Made by a program: the position numbers and the translations under genes. From Ostreococcus lucimarinus CCE9901 (Eukaryota > Chlorophyta > Mamiellophyceae > Mamiellales > Bathycoccaceae): 64,000 bases of DNA. Below, piece after piece: positions 38,501 through 48,700 of the stretch. Location: contig NC_009356.1 in assembly GCF_000092065.1 (NCBI RefSeq), positions 62,001 to 126,000 of the forward strand, read 5' to 3'. The stretch's first letter is position 1. Every line of letters starts with the position of its first letter. The notes below the pieces were generated by a model. The model searched no databases, was not told the origin of the DNA, and saw only the letters and a program-made list of their open reading frames with translations.

Positions 38501-41500
38501 ACACTCGCTGCTTTGACTTCTTCGAGGTCGCTGAAGGTGGTGGCATCTCCATCACTGCAGTCGTCGTTTCTTTGCTGATTCGCCTCTGTTGCTGATTTAT
38601 CGCGTGATAATCCTTCGCTTTGGCAACCTGATAGCCCGACGTCGTCGTACTCACCCGTCCACGTGTAACGGCGGTTTCCGATAATTCTATCGACGCCACG
38701 GTTTTCCTGCGATCCAAGTTGTACGTTTTCGTGGTAGGTTCGCGCTTGCGCATTTTGAACGCCGACGACTTTGCCGCGTCACCCTTCGTCGACGACGGTG
38801 AGACATCCTCGTTGGATTTGCGCTTCACCGATGCGAATAGCTCCTTGGTAGCTTTGCGTTTGGGCCGCGTTTTCTTTTGGTCCGTCGGCCGCAACCATTG
38901 GGGGTCATTCGACGTCGGCTCGTCGTCCTCTTCATAGGGAGTAACTCCGAATTCTTCGTCTGAATCCAGCGCCGGGACCGCCGCGCTGATGCGATACGGC
39001 GATGAAGTCTCGGGAAGTGGTTCATCGATCACCACGACGTCTCCGATATTTTCTTTCTCTCCCTCGATGAATAGCGAAACCATCGAAAAGACACTCTTAA
39101 GCTTTTCTTTGATATTGTCGCTTAGTGCGGCGTCGCCGCGCATGCTCAATAGCTCGCGAACACGCTGGCGCCAATCACTCTCGTCTCGAATGCTCACGCC
39201 CGGTGAAGAGGGCTCATCTGAAACTTCAGTCTTGAACAATCCAATGCAATCCAGCCAAGCATCTGCGATCCCCTCCTCCGCTGACCCTATAAAGCTCGCG
39301 GGCTCCCAAGCGAGAAGATTCCTCAGAATGTTCGCCGGCTGCCTGTTGAAGATGTGCTCTTGCTCGCGTGCTTTGATCAATTTCCAGTACATCGTGAGCA
39401 TGCTCAACATACTGTAAAGAATGTCATCATCGGCAGCCAAGGCGCGTCGCGGCGCGTGCTGCGTGATCGTTTCGAACACACCGATTGAGGAAATCAACAC
39501 CTTGGTCACGTTCTCGCTAAACGTCCGCAAGCGCGCCTTGTCATCTTTATCGATCGCCTTCACGAGATGATGTGTCTGTACAATCGGCGCGCTCGCGGCC
39601 TTAAGTAGCTCGCTCACGTCTTCAGACGTTTCTGAAGGCATCCGTTTCACGTCTTTCAGTGCGCAGTGCGTCGCACCGAGCACCGCTTTGGGAATGTCCG
39701 TGTGCTCGTCGTCGAGAAACATCTTCTTGTAGCAGTTCTCTCTGTTATCTTCTGCGTAATGCTTCTTCAAAACTTCACCCGCAGCCGCTACCAGCGACGT
39801 GCGTTGTGACATCATGCACATTACCGCACCCTCGGTACACTTTGGAGTGTATTCGGAACGGTCAAGCGGCCTCTTGCTCGATTGGCTCTCCGGGCAGTCG
39901 AGTAACGATTTGAAAAACCATTCCCCACACTTGCCAAGAAACTTTCGCAAGCTATTCGCGTTCTCTTGGTTTTCCGGCACGATCTCAACATACGGAAAGA
40001 TACCACGCATCGCATCGTTTTCACTCTCGTCGTCATTCCGCGCGAATGGCGCGATGAGTCCCATGGCGTACATGACTGCGCTCACATATCGCGGTCTGAG
40101 GACGCCCGCGTGCATACTGTTGATCGCGGACATACTATCGAAACCTAAGGCGTACTTCCACATGCTCGTGTTGATTTTCCACCTCTTTTTCTGTCGAATC
40201 GTGTTCAAAATTTTCAAGTGCAACTCGCCCAACGGGGTCTCGCCTCTGATGCGCTTCTCTCGAGCCCATCTCTCCGGTTCGAAGGCAAAAAACGCCGGAT
40301 CAGCGAGCGCGCTCAAAGCGATGGCGTCGGCGCAAATGACGTATCCAATCGTGTCCACGAGACTACCACCTAATGCGTTTCGGGCTTTCGTCGCCTCTCG
40401 AGAAAGATCCCGGTCTGTGGCGACGCTCTTGGTCCAATCCATACCAACCGTACTGAACCAGTCGCCCAAAGTCAACACAGCATCGTCCACGCCGATTTCA
40501 GAGTACTGCTCCTCGACCGCTCTGCACGCGGCAAGGCGGCTGGCCCACTGTACTTCGGCGCTGAATGTCGCTTTTGAATGCGGGATATCTGCAGCGAGTA
40601 TGTTCATAACCTGCCTCGCCTGTACCGCGTCGCCCGTTGGAAGGAGAAGGTAGACGTACTTTAACGCAGTCAACGCGCAAATCTGTTCCGCCTTTCTATC
40701 TTTAGGCAGATTCAGCGCCGCTTGAAACAAATCTTCAATCAAATCCGCGCGATCAACGCCGACGCGTTCCCAAAACGATTTCGCCGCCTTCGGTCCACGA
40801 GGTAAAGCCTTGAGAATCACTTGGATGACTTCGCACGCGTTGCTCGAGAGCGCGCGCGCGCCTTTTTCGTTTGATCGTTTCATGGCGCATGCCGCCAAAC
40901 GGAAGACGATGGGATGCGTCGTGAACACCTCGCGCACTATTTGGCTATCGCTTCGCTCTAACGTATACGCCAGCGCAAACCATAGCCGTGCCTCCACCGG
41001 GACGAATGGCTCGTGATCCTTGGGCACGTCGTCGCGAATCTCCTCGCACAATGTGCGCCTCGCCGATTCTCTCTCCACCTGAGCTCGGGCTAAACACTCG
41101 ATCCAAAACGCCAACACCTCGTCCACAACGTCCCTGAGCGCGTTATCGCTCGTCAACGCTCGCATGCGCGTCTGTGGTAACCCCGTATCTGCATCCATCA
41201 CCGGCTCGCCGTTTTCATCCGTCTCGGGCTCCGACAACAACTCCTTAACCGACTGTCTCGTCTTGCTGTCATCGATCGCGAGCAGCGCAAACAGTCCCGG
41301 AAACGACCCACACGGTCGCTCCCGTATCTCTCGCATCAAAGAATTCGCCCACTCATCCCCACCCGCCTTCGCCTTCTCGCAAGTCTCCGCGAACGCCCGC
41401 GCCGCCGCCTCGTAAATCGCCCGTCCTCTCGCCGGCGCCGGCGCCGTCAAAATCTCCCTCAACGCGTTCCCTCTCGCGCACTCCCTCAAAAATTCCGTCT

Positions 41501-41909
41501 CTATCCGATCACTCGTTCCTTCGCAATCAAATCCTCGCTCAACGCGTTCAAAATCAAACCTCAACCGTTCGTTCTGAGTCGCCTCTTCGTCTCCCGTCGA
41601 CTCGACGCCGCCTCGCGCGTCTCGCGCGTCTCGCCGCAGCTCCAAAAACCCATCCAGGCACCGCTCGCACGTCGACGTGCAGTTCACGCTCACGACGCGC
41701 GCGTTCTGTCCCTCATCGACGCGTCCGCGTCGCGTCGCGCGATCGACGCGGCGTTTCGCGACGTCGAGATCGCGCGCGTTCGCCACGAGCGTCGCGTCGT
41801 TCGCGAGTTCGCGCTCGAGGGCGTCGTACGCGATGCGCGCGACGTCGGCGTCGCCGCAGTACGCGTGCGTGCGCTCGACGTCGGTGAGCTCTTCGAACAG
41901 GCGCGGCAT
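35511..41909 (-). CDS. Sen1/senataxin-type superfamily 1 RNA-DNA helicase
   Basis: A 2132-residue protein, the largest in the window. The first roughly 1000 residues form a helical N-terminal domain as in Sen1/senataxin. A basic linker follows (about 1020-1230). The C-terminal third is an SF1B helicase: Walker A LIQGPPGTGKTHVIVSLIAA near residue 1480, Walker B DVVIIDEASQAVEPAALIPL, then MVGDSQQLAPTVISR, LRDQYRMHPDIVKFPS, VDQVQGQEFDAVIISCVRA and LNVALTRGRYSTWIVGY. The family unwinds RNA-DNA hybrids and assists transcription termination and genome stability in the nucleus. The start is the only suitable ATG near the conserved N-terminus. The uninterrupted 6.4-kb frame shows the gene has no introns. 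Confidence 0.94.
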   Translation of the reverse strand: MPRLFEELTDVERTHAYCGDADVARIAYDALERELANDATLVANARDLDVAKRRVDRATRRGRVDEGQNARVVSVNCTSTCERCLDGFLELRRDARDARGGVESTGDEEATQNERLRFDFERVERGFDCEGTSDRIETEFLRECARGNALREILTAPAPARGRAIYEAAARAFAETCEKAKAGGDEWANSLMREIRERPCGSFPGLFALLAIDDSKTRQSVKELLSEPETDENGEPVMDADTGLPQTRMRALTSDNALRDVVDEVLAFWIECLARAQVERESARRTLCEEIRDDVPKDHEPFVPVEARLWFALAYTLERSDSQIVREVFTTHPIVFRLAACAMKRSNEKGARALSSNACEVIQVILKALPRGPKAAKSFWERVGVDRADLIEDLFQAALNLPKDRKAEQICALTALKYVYLLLPTGDAVQARQVMNILAADIPHSKATFSAEVQWASRLAACRAVEEQYSEIGVDDAVLTLGDWFSTVGMDWTKSVATDRDLSREATKARNALGGSLVDTIGYVICADAIALSALADPAFFAFEPERWAREKRIRGETPLGELHLKILNTIRQKKRWKINTSMWKYALGFDSMSAINSMHAGVLRPRYVSAVMYAMGLIAPFARNDDESENDAMRGIFPYVEIVPENQENANSLRKFLGKCGEWFFKSLLDCPESQSSKRPLDRSEYTPKCTEGAVMCMMSQRTSLVAAAGEVLKKHYAEDNRENCYKKMFLDDEHTDIPKAVLGATHCALKDVKRMPSETSEDVSELLKAASAPIVQTHHLVKAIDKDDKARLRTFSENVTKVLISSIGVFETITQHAPRRALAADDDILYSMLSMLTMYWKLIKAREQEHIFNRQPANILRNLLAWEPASFIGSAEEGIADAWLDCIGLFKTEVSDEPSSPGVSIRDESDWRQRVRELLSMRGDAALSDNIKEKLKSVFSMVSLFIEGEKENIGDVVVIDEPLPETSSPYRISAAVPALDSDEEFGVTPYEEDDEPTSNDPQWLRPTDQKKTRPKRKATKELFASVKRKSNEDVSPSSTKGDAAKSSAFKMRKREPTTKTYNLDRRKTVASIELSETAVTRGRVSTTTSGYQVAKAKDYHAINQQQRRISKETTTAVMEMPPPSATSKKSKQRVSTSNASLTRVKKHMTVLPAVSSAERAPALVPVSNVSRQFKPSSSRRSPYRVETLIRSILCLNKEQFKSDTVQARHGDVTLHEKDSRLSRESPPRSFANAHEYREHFIPLILAELRANVDRALQTCDRLYSDDFTVSKLRQEDVANSTSVFETFELSKPLASQANSDNARSVFKTDDLVMIETISYAFEQRNMDLLEDDDPLSPVKERATHYVFGWVESAKKDASNETVVIRMHFAPNSGVRITSMSRKLHTMKTRLKVTRVFELATTLRELQALDVSEHFLSRINNKVLQLSSLFDTLDDADQYIAAPALSAVESSLNPMQRQAVLGACAHEHASSRDLPVLIQGPPGTGKTHVIVSLIAALLNGVDQYGHPVRKRIICTAQTNAAIDHIVDRLVDGSSVHAEVRKCLRGVDVTRIGTDEKIKSGSASERCHVRTKLKEYGVDVEGRENNTYAQNAAYYESKVRDAKAERTKVEAQIRLEVTRLRNRQKSFKDSVPVYSQALVDLEAKKAQLFAIQDAAHAKLKAKLAEEGRIEGSVVVSTPFERVIDRSNVVCGTLSSMAQLVKKPSNAAPRAADSRPYCSVQPFDVVIIDEASQAVEPAALIPLQWIKPDGVIIMVGDSQQLAPTVISRSAQRAYYGYSLFERLSDCGVPTFTLRDQYRMHPDIVKFPSERFYRGLLRSGAGALYEDRVAPWHSFSNCGPYQFFNVKGQMNQDRYETGARSFSNSAEAEFASYCYKKIAVSAQLHKSEVKVGIITPYLDQVRRLRDFVEPLLKKDGALRTWAHVTYGTVDQVQGQEFDAVIISCVRAYPEGDKVAPDPPNTDIGFLRDERRLNVALTRGRYSTWIVGYAEVLKREAVWLDLIENAKTRNVFVEHVKQAPYDEVFTAVPVSATSSRGGDGRAHPIVRHPGVVIQTKNDPRRKAKSEALAKRVVDELAMLDDEPSPLRKPSPAAKHVARRSPVAGRAQQRKQERNRHVAEAKKAPASFVPADELSD

Positions 41910-42004
41910 CGCGCGCGCGCGCGCGCGCCACTGGCGACGGGCGTCCGTCGATCGTCGTCGCGACCACCGGTCGCACTTTAAGCCTCGCCTCAACCGCCGT
42001 CGAC

Positions 42005-43240
42005 ATGCGAGTCTCGGTGCACGTCGCCGAACTCGACCTCATCGTCAACGTCGACGTCTCTCCGGACTGTACGGTCGCAGACCTCAAAGCTGCCGTCGCC
42101 TGTGAGTTCCCAGACGGCGATCCGCGCGATATAACGCGCGCCAAAGTTTTGAAAGATGCCAAGCAGATTCCAGATGCGTCAAGTTTACGCGACGCCGGCG
42201 TCGTGCAGGACGACCTGTTGATCGTGTCGCTGGGTGCATCCGGTGGGGAAAGCATCGCGTCGGCGGACGCGCGCGCGCTTGCGGCGGATGGTAGCGCAGT
42301 GGACGCGCAGGCGATGATGGAGAGTTTTCGCGGCAACGCCGGCACGCTCGAGGCGTTGCGTCGGCAGGGAGGAAGCGAACTCGTCGATTGCATCGAAGCG
42401 AACGACGTGGAGGGGTTTCAGAGAATGATGCGGGAGATGCGGAAACGGATGTTAGCGGCGAGGGAACAGGAGGCGGAGGAGATGGCGTTGATGACGAGCG
42501 ACCCGTTCGACGTCGAGGCGCAGCGGAAGATTGAGGAACGCATCCGACAAGAACAGGTGTTAGGCAATTTTGCGACCGCGATGGAGGAAACGCCCGAGGC
42601 ATTCGCTCAGGTGGTGATGCTATACGTCGATCTGGAGGTGAATGGAGTGGCGCTGAAGGCGTTTGTCGATAGTGGGGCGCAGATGTCGATCATGTCGGTG
42701 ACGTGCGCGCGACAGTGCGGACTGGAAAGGCTCATCGACAAGCGGTTTAGCGGCATCGCGAAAGGCGTGGGGACGCAGAACATCATTGGACGCGTGCACC
42801 AGGCACCGATGAAGGTGGGTGAACACTTCTTGCCGTGCGCGATTACGGTTTTGGAGAAGGAACAAGACATGGACTTCATCTTTGGTTTAGACATGCTGCG
42901 CAGACACGCGTGCTCCATCGACTTGAGGAAGAACGCCCTCGTTATCGGCTCGGTCGACGTGGAGTTGCCGTTTTTGAGCGAGAGCGAAATTGGAAAGACA
43001 GCACAGGAAGCGTTTCAAGGCAAAGCGCCCGAGGCGGCGATCCCGACCCCCTCGGCGGCGGTCCCGACCCCCTCGCCGGCGGTCCCGACGCCCTCGACGA
43101 CGCCTTCGTCTTCGTCGGCGCACGACGAAGAAAAAATTGCTCGATTAACCGCGCTCGGCTTTTCTCGGCAGCAAGTTATCGACGCCTTGAACGCGACGAG
43201 TGGTAACGAAGAGTTTGCGGGTGCGCTATTGTTCGGTTAA
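42005..43240 (+). CDS. DDI1: DDI1-type ubiquitin-shuttle aspartic protease
   Basis: A 411-residue protein with the three-domain layout of DDI1. A ubiquitin-like domain (1-75) starts MRVSVHVAELDLIVNVDVSP. A retroviral-protease-like domain about 190-320 has the catalytic Asp in KAFVDSGAQMSIMS (Asp222) and the partner strand FIFGLDMLRRHACSIDL. A C-terminal UBA domain is EEKIARLTALGFSRQQVIDA (about 375-411). DDI1 binds ubiquitinated substrates and the proteasome and cleaves long ubiquitin chains. A linker of repeated AVPTPSP units lies before the UBA. All key residues are present. It is divergent from the Sen1 gene by 95 bases. Confidence 0.96.
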   Translation: MRVSVHVAELDLIVNVDVSPDCTVADLKAAVACEFPDGDPRDITRAKVLKDAKQIPDASSLRDAGVVQDDLLIVSLGASGGESIASADARALAADGSAVDAQAMMESFRGNAGTLEALRRQGGSELVDCIEANDVEGFQRMMREMRKRMLAAREQEAEEMALMTSDPFDVEAQRKIEERIRQEQVLGNFATAMEETPEAFAQVVMLYVDLEVNGVALKAFVDSGAQMSIMSVTCARQCGLERLIDKRFSGIAKGVGTQNIIGRVHQAPMKVGEHFLPCAITVLEKEQDMDFIFGLDMLRRHACSIDLRKNALVIGSVDVELPFLSESEIGKTAQEAFQGKAPEAAIPTPSAAVPTPSPAVPTPSTTPSSSSAHDEEKIARLTALGFSRQQVIDALNATSGNEEFAGALLFG

Positions 43241-43337
43241 ACGCTGTTGTCATGAATGAAACGATCTTGTATGCGACTAAAGCGAGGTGTGAATTGTTCG
43301 GGTAAATGCTGTTGTACGACTAAAGCGAAGCGTGAAA
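43229..43337. repeat. Imperfect tandem duplication of the DDI1/PFL 3' junction
   Basis: Copy 1 (43229-43293) begins TTGTTCGGTTAAACGCTGTT, including the DDI1 stop, and ends GCGACTAAAGCGAGGTGTGA. Copy 2 (43294-43337) repeats both parts (TTGTTCGGGTAAATGCTGTT and ACGACTAAAGCGAAGCGTGA) but lacks 21 bases in between. Copy 1 carries the live DDI1 stop and copy 2 the live PFL stop (43322-43320), so each copy holds one functional gene end and one relic. Confidence 0.8.
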
Positions 43338-45536
43338 AGTACGAGCGATGACTTCCTCTTGATGTGCTCGCGAGAGTTTGATGAAATTCACCGCATACCC
43401 GCTCACGCGAATGGTGAGGGTGGGATAGTTGTCTGGATGCGCCATGGCGTCTAACAGTACCGATCTATCGATACAGTTAACGTTCAAATGTTGAGCGCCG
43501 TGTGAGAAGTAGCCATCCAGCAACGCAGTCAAGTTCGAGACTCGAGTCCCGTCCGTCTTGCCGAGCGATGGCGCGGTGATGGAGAACGTGTTGCTGATGC
43601 CATCCATGCAACTCGCGTACGGGATCTTTGCCACAGAATTGAGTGAATTCAAAGCACCCGTCTTGTCGCGATTGTGCATCGGATTCGCGCCCGGCGCGAA
43701 CGGTTCACCGAGTTTTCGCAAATCCGGCGTCGCGCCAGTATGTTTCCCGTACATGACGTTGGACGTAATCGTCAGAATCGAAAGCGTGTGCTCGGATCCT
43801 CTATACGCTGGCGTCTTTCGTAAACTCGAGATGAACGTTTCCACAACACTGGCGGCGATGGTGTCAACCTCATCGTCGTCGTTGCCAAACGCGGGCCAAT
43901 CGCCATCGACCTCGAACCGAGTGGATAATCCCGACTTTTCGTCGCGAATCATCTTGACTTTTGCGTGCTTGATGGCGCTGAGAGAGTCGGCCACAACGCT
44001 CAACCCAGCGATGCCGAACGCCATCATCCGCTTGCAATCGGTGTCCATGAGCGCGAAAAACAAGGCCTCGTAGTTGAATCGATCATGCGAGTAGTGGATG
44101 CAGTTCATCGTCTCCACGTAAAGCTTGGCGAGCCAGTCCATGTACGCCGTAAAACGCTTCATCACGTCATCGTATTGTAAAACACCTTCAGGAACTTCGT
44201 CGTCGAAAAGCGCGGGCGCGACGCGGGCGCCGGTGATTTCGTCGCGACCGCCGTTCAGCGCGTAGAGAAGAAGCTTGGGTAGATTGCATCGCGCGCCGAA
44301 ATATTGCATGGTATGCCCCAACTGCATTCCCGACACGCAACAACTGATACCGACGTCGCTCGATTGAAACTTTTCCCGCAGTAAGTCGTCGGAGATGAAC
44401 TGAATTGAGCTCGACTCGATGCTGATCGCCGCCGCGAATTCTTTAAACGGCTTCGGCAACGATTCGCTCCACAAAACCGTCATGTTTGGTTCCGGCGCCG
44501 CGCCCATGTTGCGTAGCGTTTGTAGAAACCTCCAAGAAGTCTTCGTCACCAACGTGTCGGTGCCGTTCATCTGCATGCCACCCACGCAACACGTGGCCCA
44601 GATGGGATCGCCGGCGAAAATGTCGTCGTACGCCTCCGGTCGAAGATGCCGAACGAGTCTCAGCTTGAGCACAAAATTGTCTATGAGTTCCTGCGCGCCC
44701 GATTCGTCGATGAAACCAGCCTTCATGTCGCGCTCGATGTACACATCAAAAAAAGCGTCGACTCGACCGAGAGAAATCGCCGCGCCGTCGTGTTCCTTCA
44801 CGCACGCGAGGTAGGCAAAGTACGTCCACTGAACCGCTTCTTTGCAATCGCGCGCGGCGGCGCCGATGTCGAAACCGTACATTTTTGCCATCGCCTTGAG
44901 CCGCTCCAACGCGCGAATTTGCTCCGACACCTCAAATCGTGCGCGCAAGTCCTCCTCGTCGCTCGTCGCGATGGCATCTTTGTCGATTTGCTTCTCCGCG
45001 ATCAACCGATCGACGCCGAACAGCGCCACGCGGCGATAATCCCCGATCAAGCGCCCTCGTCCGTACGCGTCCGGGAGCCCGAGCAAGAGATGCGCCTTCC
45101 TCGCCGATCGCATTTCATCCGTGTACAAGTCGAAAACCGCGTCGTTGTGCGTCGTGACCCAATCGTCAAAAAACTTCTTCGCGTCCTCCTTCATCGTCGC
45201 GCCGCGCTCGCCCAGCGCCTTCTCCACCACGCGCAACCCTCCCAACGGCTTCATCGTCCGCGTGAGCGCGCGCGTCGTCTGCAGCCCGACCACGACGTCG
45301 TCCACCTCCTTCGACAGCACGTACCCCGCGCCGTGCGACGTCGCTCGCGACGGCGTCTCCGCATCCACCGCCAGCGCCCCTCCCGCGCGTCGCTCCAGCT
45401 CGAGCAACCGCCGCGCCTCCGCCAGCAGTTCCAGCGTCTTTCCCGTCGGTTTCGCGAGCGTCGTCGCGCAGTCGTCCGCGCGCGGCGTTCCGCGCGCGCG
45501 CACGAACGCGTCCACCGCGTCCACCGCGAGCGTCAT
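43320..45536 (-). CDS. Pyruvate formate-lyase (formate C-acetyltransferase)
   Basis: A glycyl-radical enzyme converting pyruvate and CoA to acetyl-CoA and formate during anoxic fermentation. The catalytic cysteine pair is in [20 protein letters not shown] (Cys399-Cys400). The radical glycine is in [15 protein letters not shown] (Gly713). The 313-314-residue distance between them matches bacterial PFL. Other signatures are [11 protein letters not shown], WCxxMQMNG-like [14 protein letters not shown] and [20 protein letters not shown]. From ATG 45536 it is 738 residues. An upstream ATG at 45635 would add 33 charged residues. No clear transit peptide is seen, so location (plastid, mitochondrion or cytosol) is open. 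Its activase is 4.3 kb away, on the other strand. Confidence 0.95.
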   Translation of the reverse strand: MTLAVDAVDAFVRARGTPRADDCATTLAKPTGKTLELLAEARRLLELERRAGGALAVDAETPSRATSHGAGYVLSKEVDDVVVGLQTTRALTRTMKPLGGLRVVEKALGERGATMKEDAKKFFDDWVTTHNDAVFDLYTDEMRSARKAHLLLGLPDAYGRGRLIGDYRRVALFGVDRLIAEKQIDKDAIATSDEEDLRARFEVSEQIRALERLKAMAKMYGFDIGAAARDCKEAVQWTYFAYLACVKEHDGAAISLGRVDAFFDVYIERDMKAGFIDESGAQELIDNFVLKLRLVRHLRPEAYDDIFAGDPIWATCCVGGMQMNGTDTLVTKTSWRFLQTLRNMGAAPEPNMTVLWSESLPKPFKEFAAAISIESSSIQFISDDLLREKFQSSDVGISCCVSGMQLGHTMQYFGARCNLPKLLLYALNGGRDEITGARVAPALFDDEVPEGVLQYDDVMKRFTAYMDWLAKLYVETMNCIHYSHDRFNYEALFFALMDTDCKRMMAFGIAGLSVVADSLSAIKHAKVKMIRDEKSGLSTRFEVDGDWPAFGNDDDEVDTIAASVVETFISSLRKTPAYRGSEHTLSILTITSNVMYGKHTGATPDLRKLGEPFAPGANPMHNRDKTGALNSLNSVAKIPYASCMDGISNTFSITAPSLGKTDGTRVSNLTALLDGYFSHGAQHLNVNCIDRSVLLDAMAHPDNYPTLTIRVSGYAVNFIKLSRAHQEEVIARTFHASL

Positions 45537-45759
45537 GTCGTCGTCGTCGTCGCGCTGTGCCGCGCGTCGTCTCGCGTCGTCTCGTCTTCTCTCGTCTCGG
45601 CTCGGCTCGGCTCGGCCGAGAACGTCGATTCGCATCCCGACCGAACCGTCGCGAGATTCGCGTCGACGGTCGACCGCGCGCCACCCCCCCCGGCGTTCGC
45701 GCGACATTCCGAGGCGACGCGCGCGAATCTCGACGGCCGCCGACGCGCGCGCGCGGGCG

Positions 45760-48700
45760 ATGCGCGCGCGATGGGACGCGCGACGCGCGGGACGCGCGCG
45801 CGCGGTCGTCGCGGTCGTCGTCGCGGCGCTCGCGCTCGCGAAACGGGCCGCGGGGGCGACGCACGCGGTGACGATCGAGACGGGATCGGCGCTGAGCGGA
45901 CGACGCGACGCGGCGACGGGGACGCAGGAGGCGCTGATCATGGTGACGCACCCGGCGGACGTGACGGTGGACGAGGCGGACAAGGCGAAGCTGACGAAGG
46001 TGTTTAAGACGCAGACGGAGGCGTACTTCGCGTGGGCGTCGTACGGGGCGCTGACGCTGAACGTGTCGGTGTTCTTTCATCAGCTCGGTTCGAACGAGAA
46101 GGACGCGAACGGGGCGTGTAATCCTCACCCGGATGCGTCGGCGGCCGACGGCGTGCATTATAACCCGTGGGATGCGAGCGCTGATTTTCAAGAAGTGTAC
46201 GATTCGTACGCGGGCGACCCCGGGACGAACCGAAACTCGGGAAGGAAACACATGCGGACGTTCATGCATTTGACGAACACGTGCACGGGGACGTGCGAGT
46301 CGAACACGAACGGCATCATCTGCACGCAGAAGCACTCGTCGGTCACGGCGTGCGCCGACGCGGATTCCACGACGGAGTTGTGCGATACGACGGAGATTCA
46401 CGAGCTTTTACACGCAATCGGGCTCAAATATCACTCGGGCGGGTACAAGTGCAAGCAGTCGGATTACGACGACTCGACTACGACGTGGCGGCTCTGTGAG
46501 TACAAAGATTACGGTGGCGTCTTCGATGTCTTGGGCTCGGGCTCGGACACGTACGGGAAAAAGATGGCGTGGGGCGTTTCTTCGTATTTAAGATGGGACA
46601 TGCACTGGCTCTCTAACGATAACGTGAAAGTCATCACGAAGACCAACGGACGCGTTGACGACGACGCGGCTGATGTGAGTGAAACGTGCATCCTGAGTTC
46701 GTTGAGTGTTGATACGACGGAGTCCTCGACAACGCGCGCGTGCGTCGTTCGTTTCTCTGATGATACCATGTCGGATTTGGGTACGATCTGGCTCGAGCTT
46801 CGAAGTGGCAACAAGTTCGACAATCTTATCCTTAACGGCGAGCACAGCGGATTCAACTCTCTCGGTGTGCTCGGTTATCACGAAGGGAACAAGTTGATTG
46901 ATTTCTACCCACACGCCGCTGATTCAACAGACGCTGCGAAATACGACGACTGGGAACAGACGGCGCTGAGATCGACAGAAAACGGCGGCGTTTGGATAGA
47001 CCCCGTGTCAGGACTAAAGTTAACGGTAGCCGCGTTCGATTCAACATCTCAAACGATCACGGTTACCGTCACGTTTGGCCAACCGGCGGAGTGCAGCAAA
47101 AGAGGCGCGAAGGCGTATCCGAGTCAGTTTCTTGGCTACGGGGTGTGGCACGTCCGCATGTCAAACGACAGCGAGAAAGATAAGTATTATCCAAGCGTCA
47201 ATTTGGCCGATTATCCCGGCGACGCCTCGTCGATCACGAATGACAACTTCAGAACCAATTATTTCACGACTTCTTACTTTGATCAGTACATCCCTTATGC
47301 TGATAGCGGAATTCAGTATACGGTGCAACAAAAAGAATGCTATAAAGTCGTGCTGCAGTATAGAATGAGCGTGCAAAATTTGGATTACGGCGCGTGCGCG
47401 AAATCTCACTTGACAGTGCGCGGGTTGAATCTGCCCGCCGGTTGGCGAGTTGACGAGGGCGGATGCGTGAACGCAGCAGGCGCACAAGCAGTCGTCGACG
47501 ATATATGTTTCGTCGTCGCCGTGGACCCGAACACTGCCGATGGCGCTTACGAAATCCGAATCCAAGCCGCTCAAATCAACTACAGCGATAAAGCAGTGAT
47601 GGCGGCTACGGAGACTGTCCCACTCTGGGTTTGCGTGGGCGGATACAACCATTATACTCAAGCGTGGGGTGACAACGCTTGGACGTGTGACTACGGGCCC
47701 GTGGGATCTAAAACCAGGGTGACAGGTAGTTCTGGCACAATAATCAACCGGGCGTCGAGTACGTACGAGGCGAGCTCGACGTATTATTCGACTTCGGACG
47801 TCTCAGCGAGGAAGAGCAGCACGGCGATTCATTACACCCGGAATCCTGAGGTCACGAACGACGGCGCTGACCGTCTGCAATCAATGTCCAGTATCGCGAT
47901 CGCAGAAGTGAGCGATGATCGTTGTTATCAAGTTACGAGCACGCGATACTGCTCGGCCAACCATTACGTCTGGAGTCAGTACGTCTGTTCGGCGTGTCCG
48001 ACAGACTCAACCCGCCCTGAAGGCGATGATAGCTGGCTGGCCGACGGCGAGACACAGTGCTCGTGTCCAGACGGAACCGCTTGGTCAAACGGCATGTGTG
48101 TCCCTGCCGCCTCGTGCTCCGCGGACGAACGCGTGAACAGTGCCGGTGCGTGTGTGGCGTGTCCATCTGGCTCGACGAACGAGGCGGGTGACGTCGCACC
48201 TGGGACCGAGACCAAGTGCGCTTGCGCCGCGAACTATCGCGTGAACAGTGCTGGCGCGTGCGAGGCGTGTCCATCTGGCACGACGAACGCGGCGGGTGAC
48301 GTCGCACCTGGGACCGAGACGCAGTGCGACTCTGCCGCCTCGTGCTCCGCGGACGAACGCGTGAACAGTGCTGGTGCGTGCGAGGCGTGTCCATCTGGCT
48401 CGACGAACGCGGCGGGTGACGTCCCATCCGCGGGCGAGACGCAGTGCGCTTGCGCCGCGAACTATCGCGTGAACAGTGCCGGTGCGTGCGAGGCGTGTCC
48501 ATCTGGCTCGACGAACGCGGCGGGTGACGTCCCATCCGCGGGCGAGACGCAGTGCGCTTGCGCCGCGAACTATCGCGTGAACAGTACCGGTGCGTGCGAG
48601 GCGTGTCCATCTGGCTCGACGAACGCGGCGGGTGACGTCCCATCCGCGGGCGAGACGCAGTGCGCTTGCGCCGCGAACTATCGCGTGAACAGTGCCGGTG

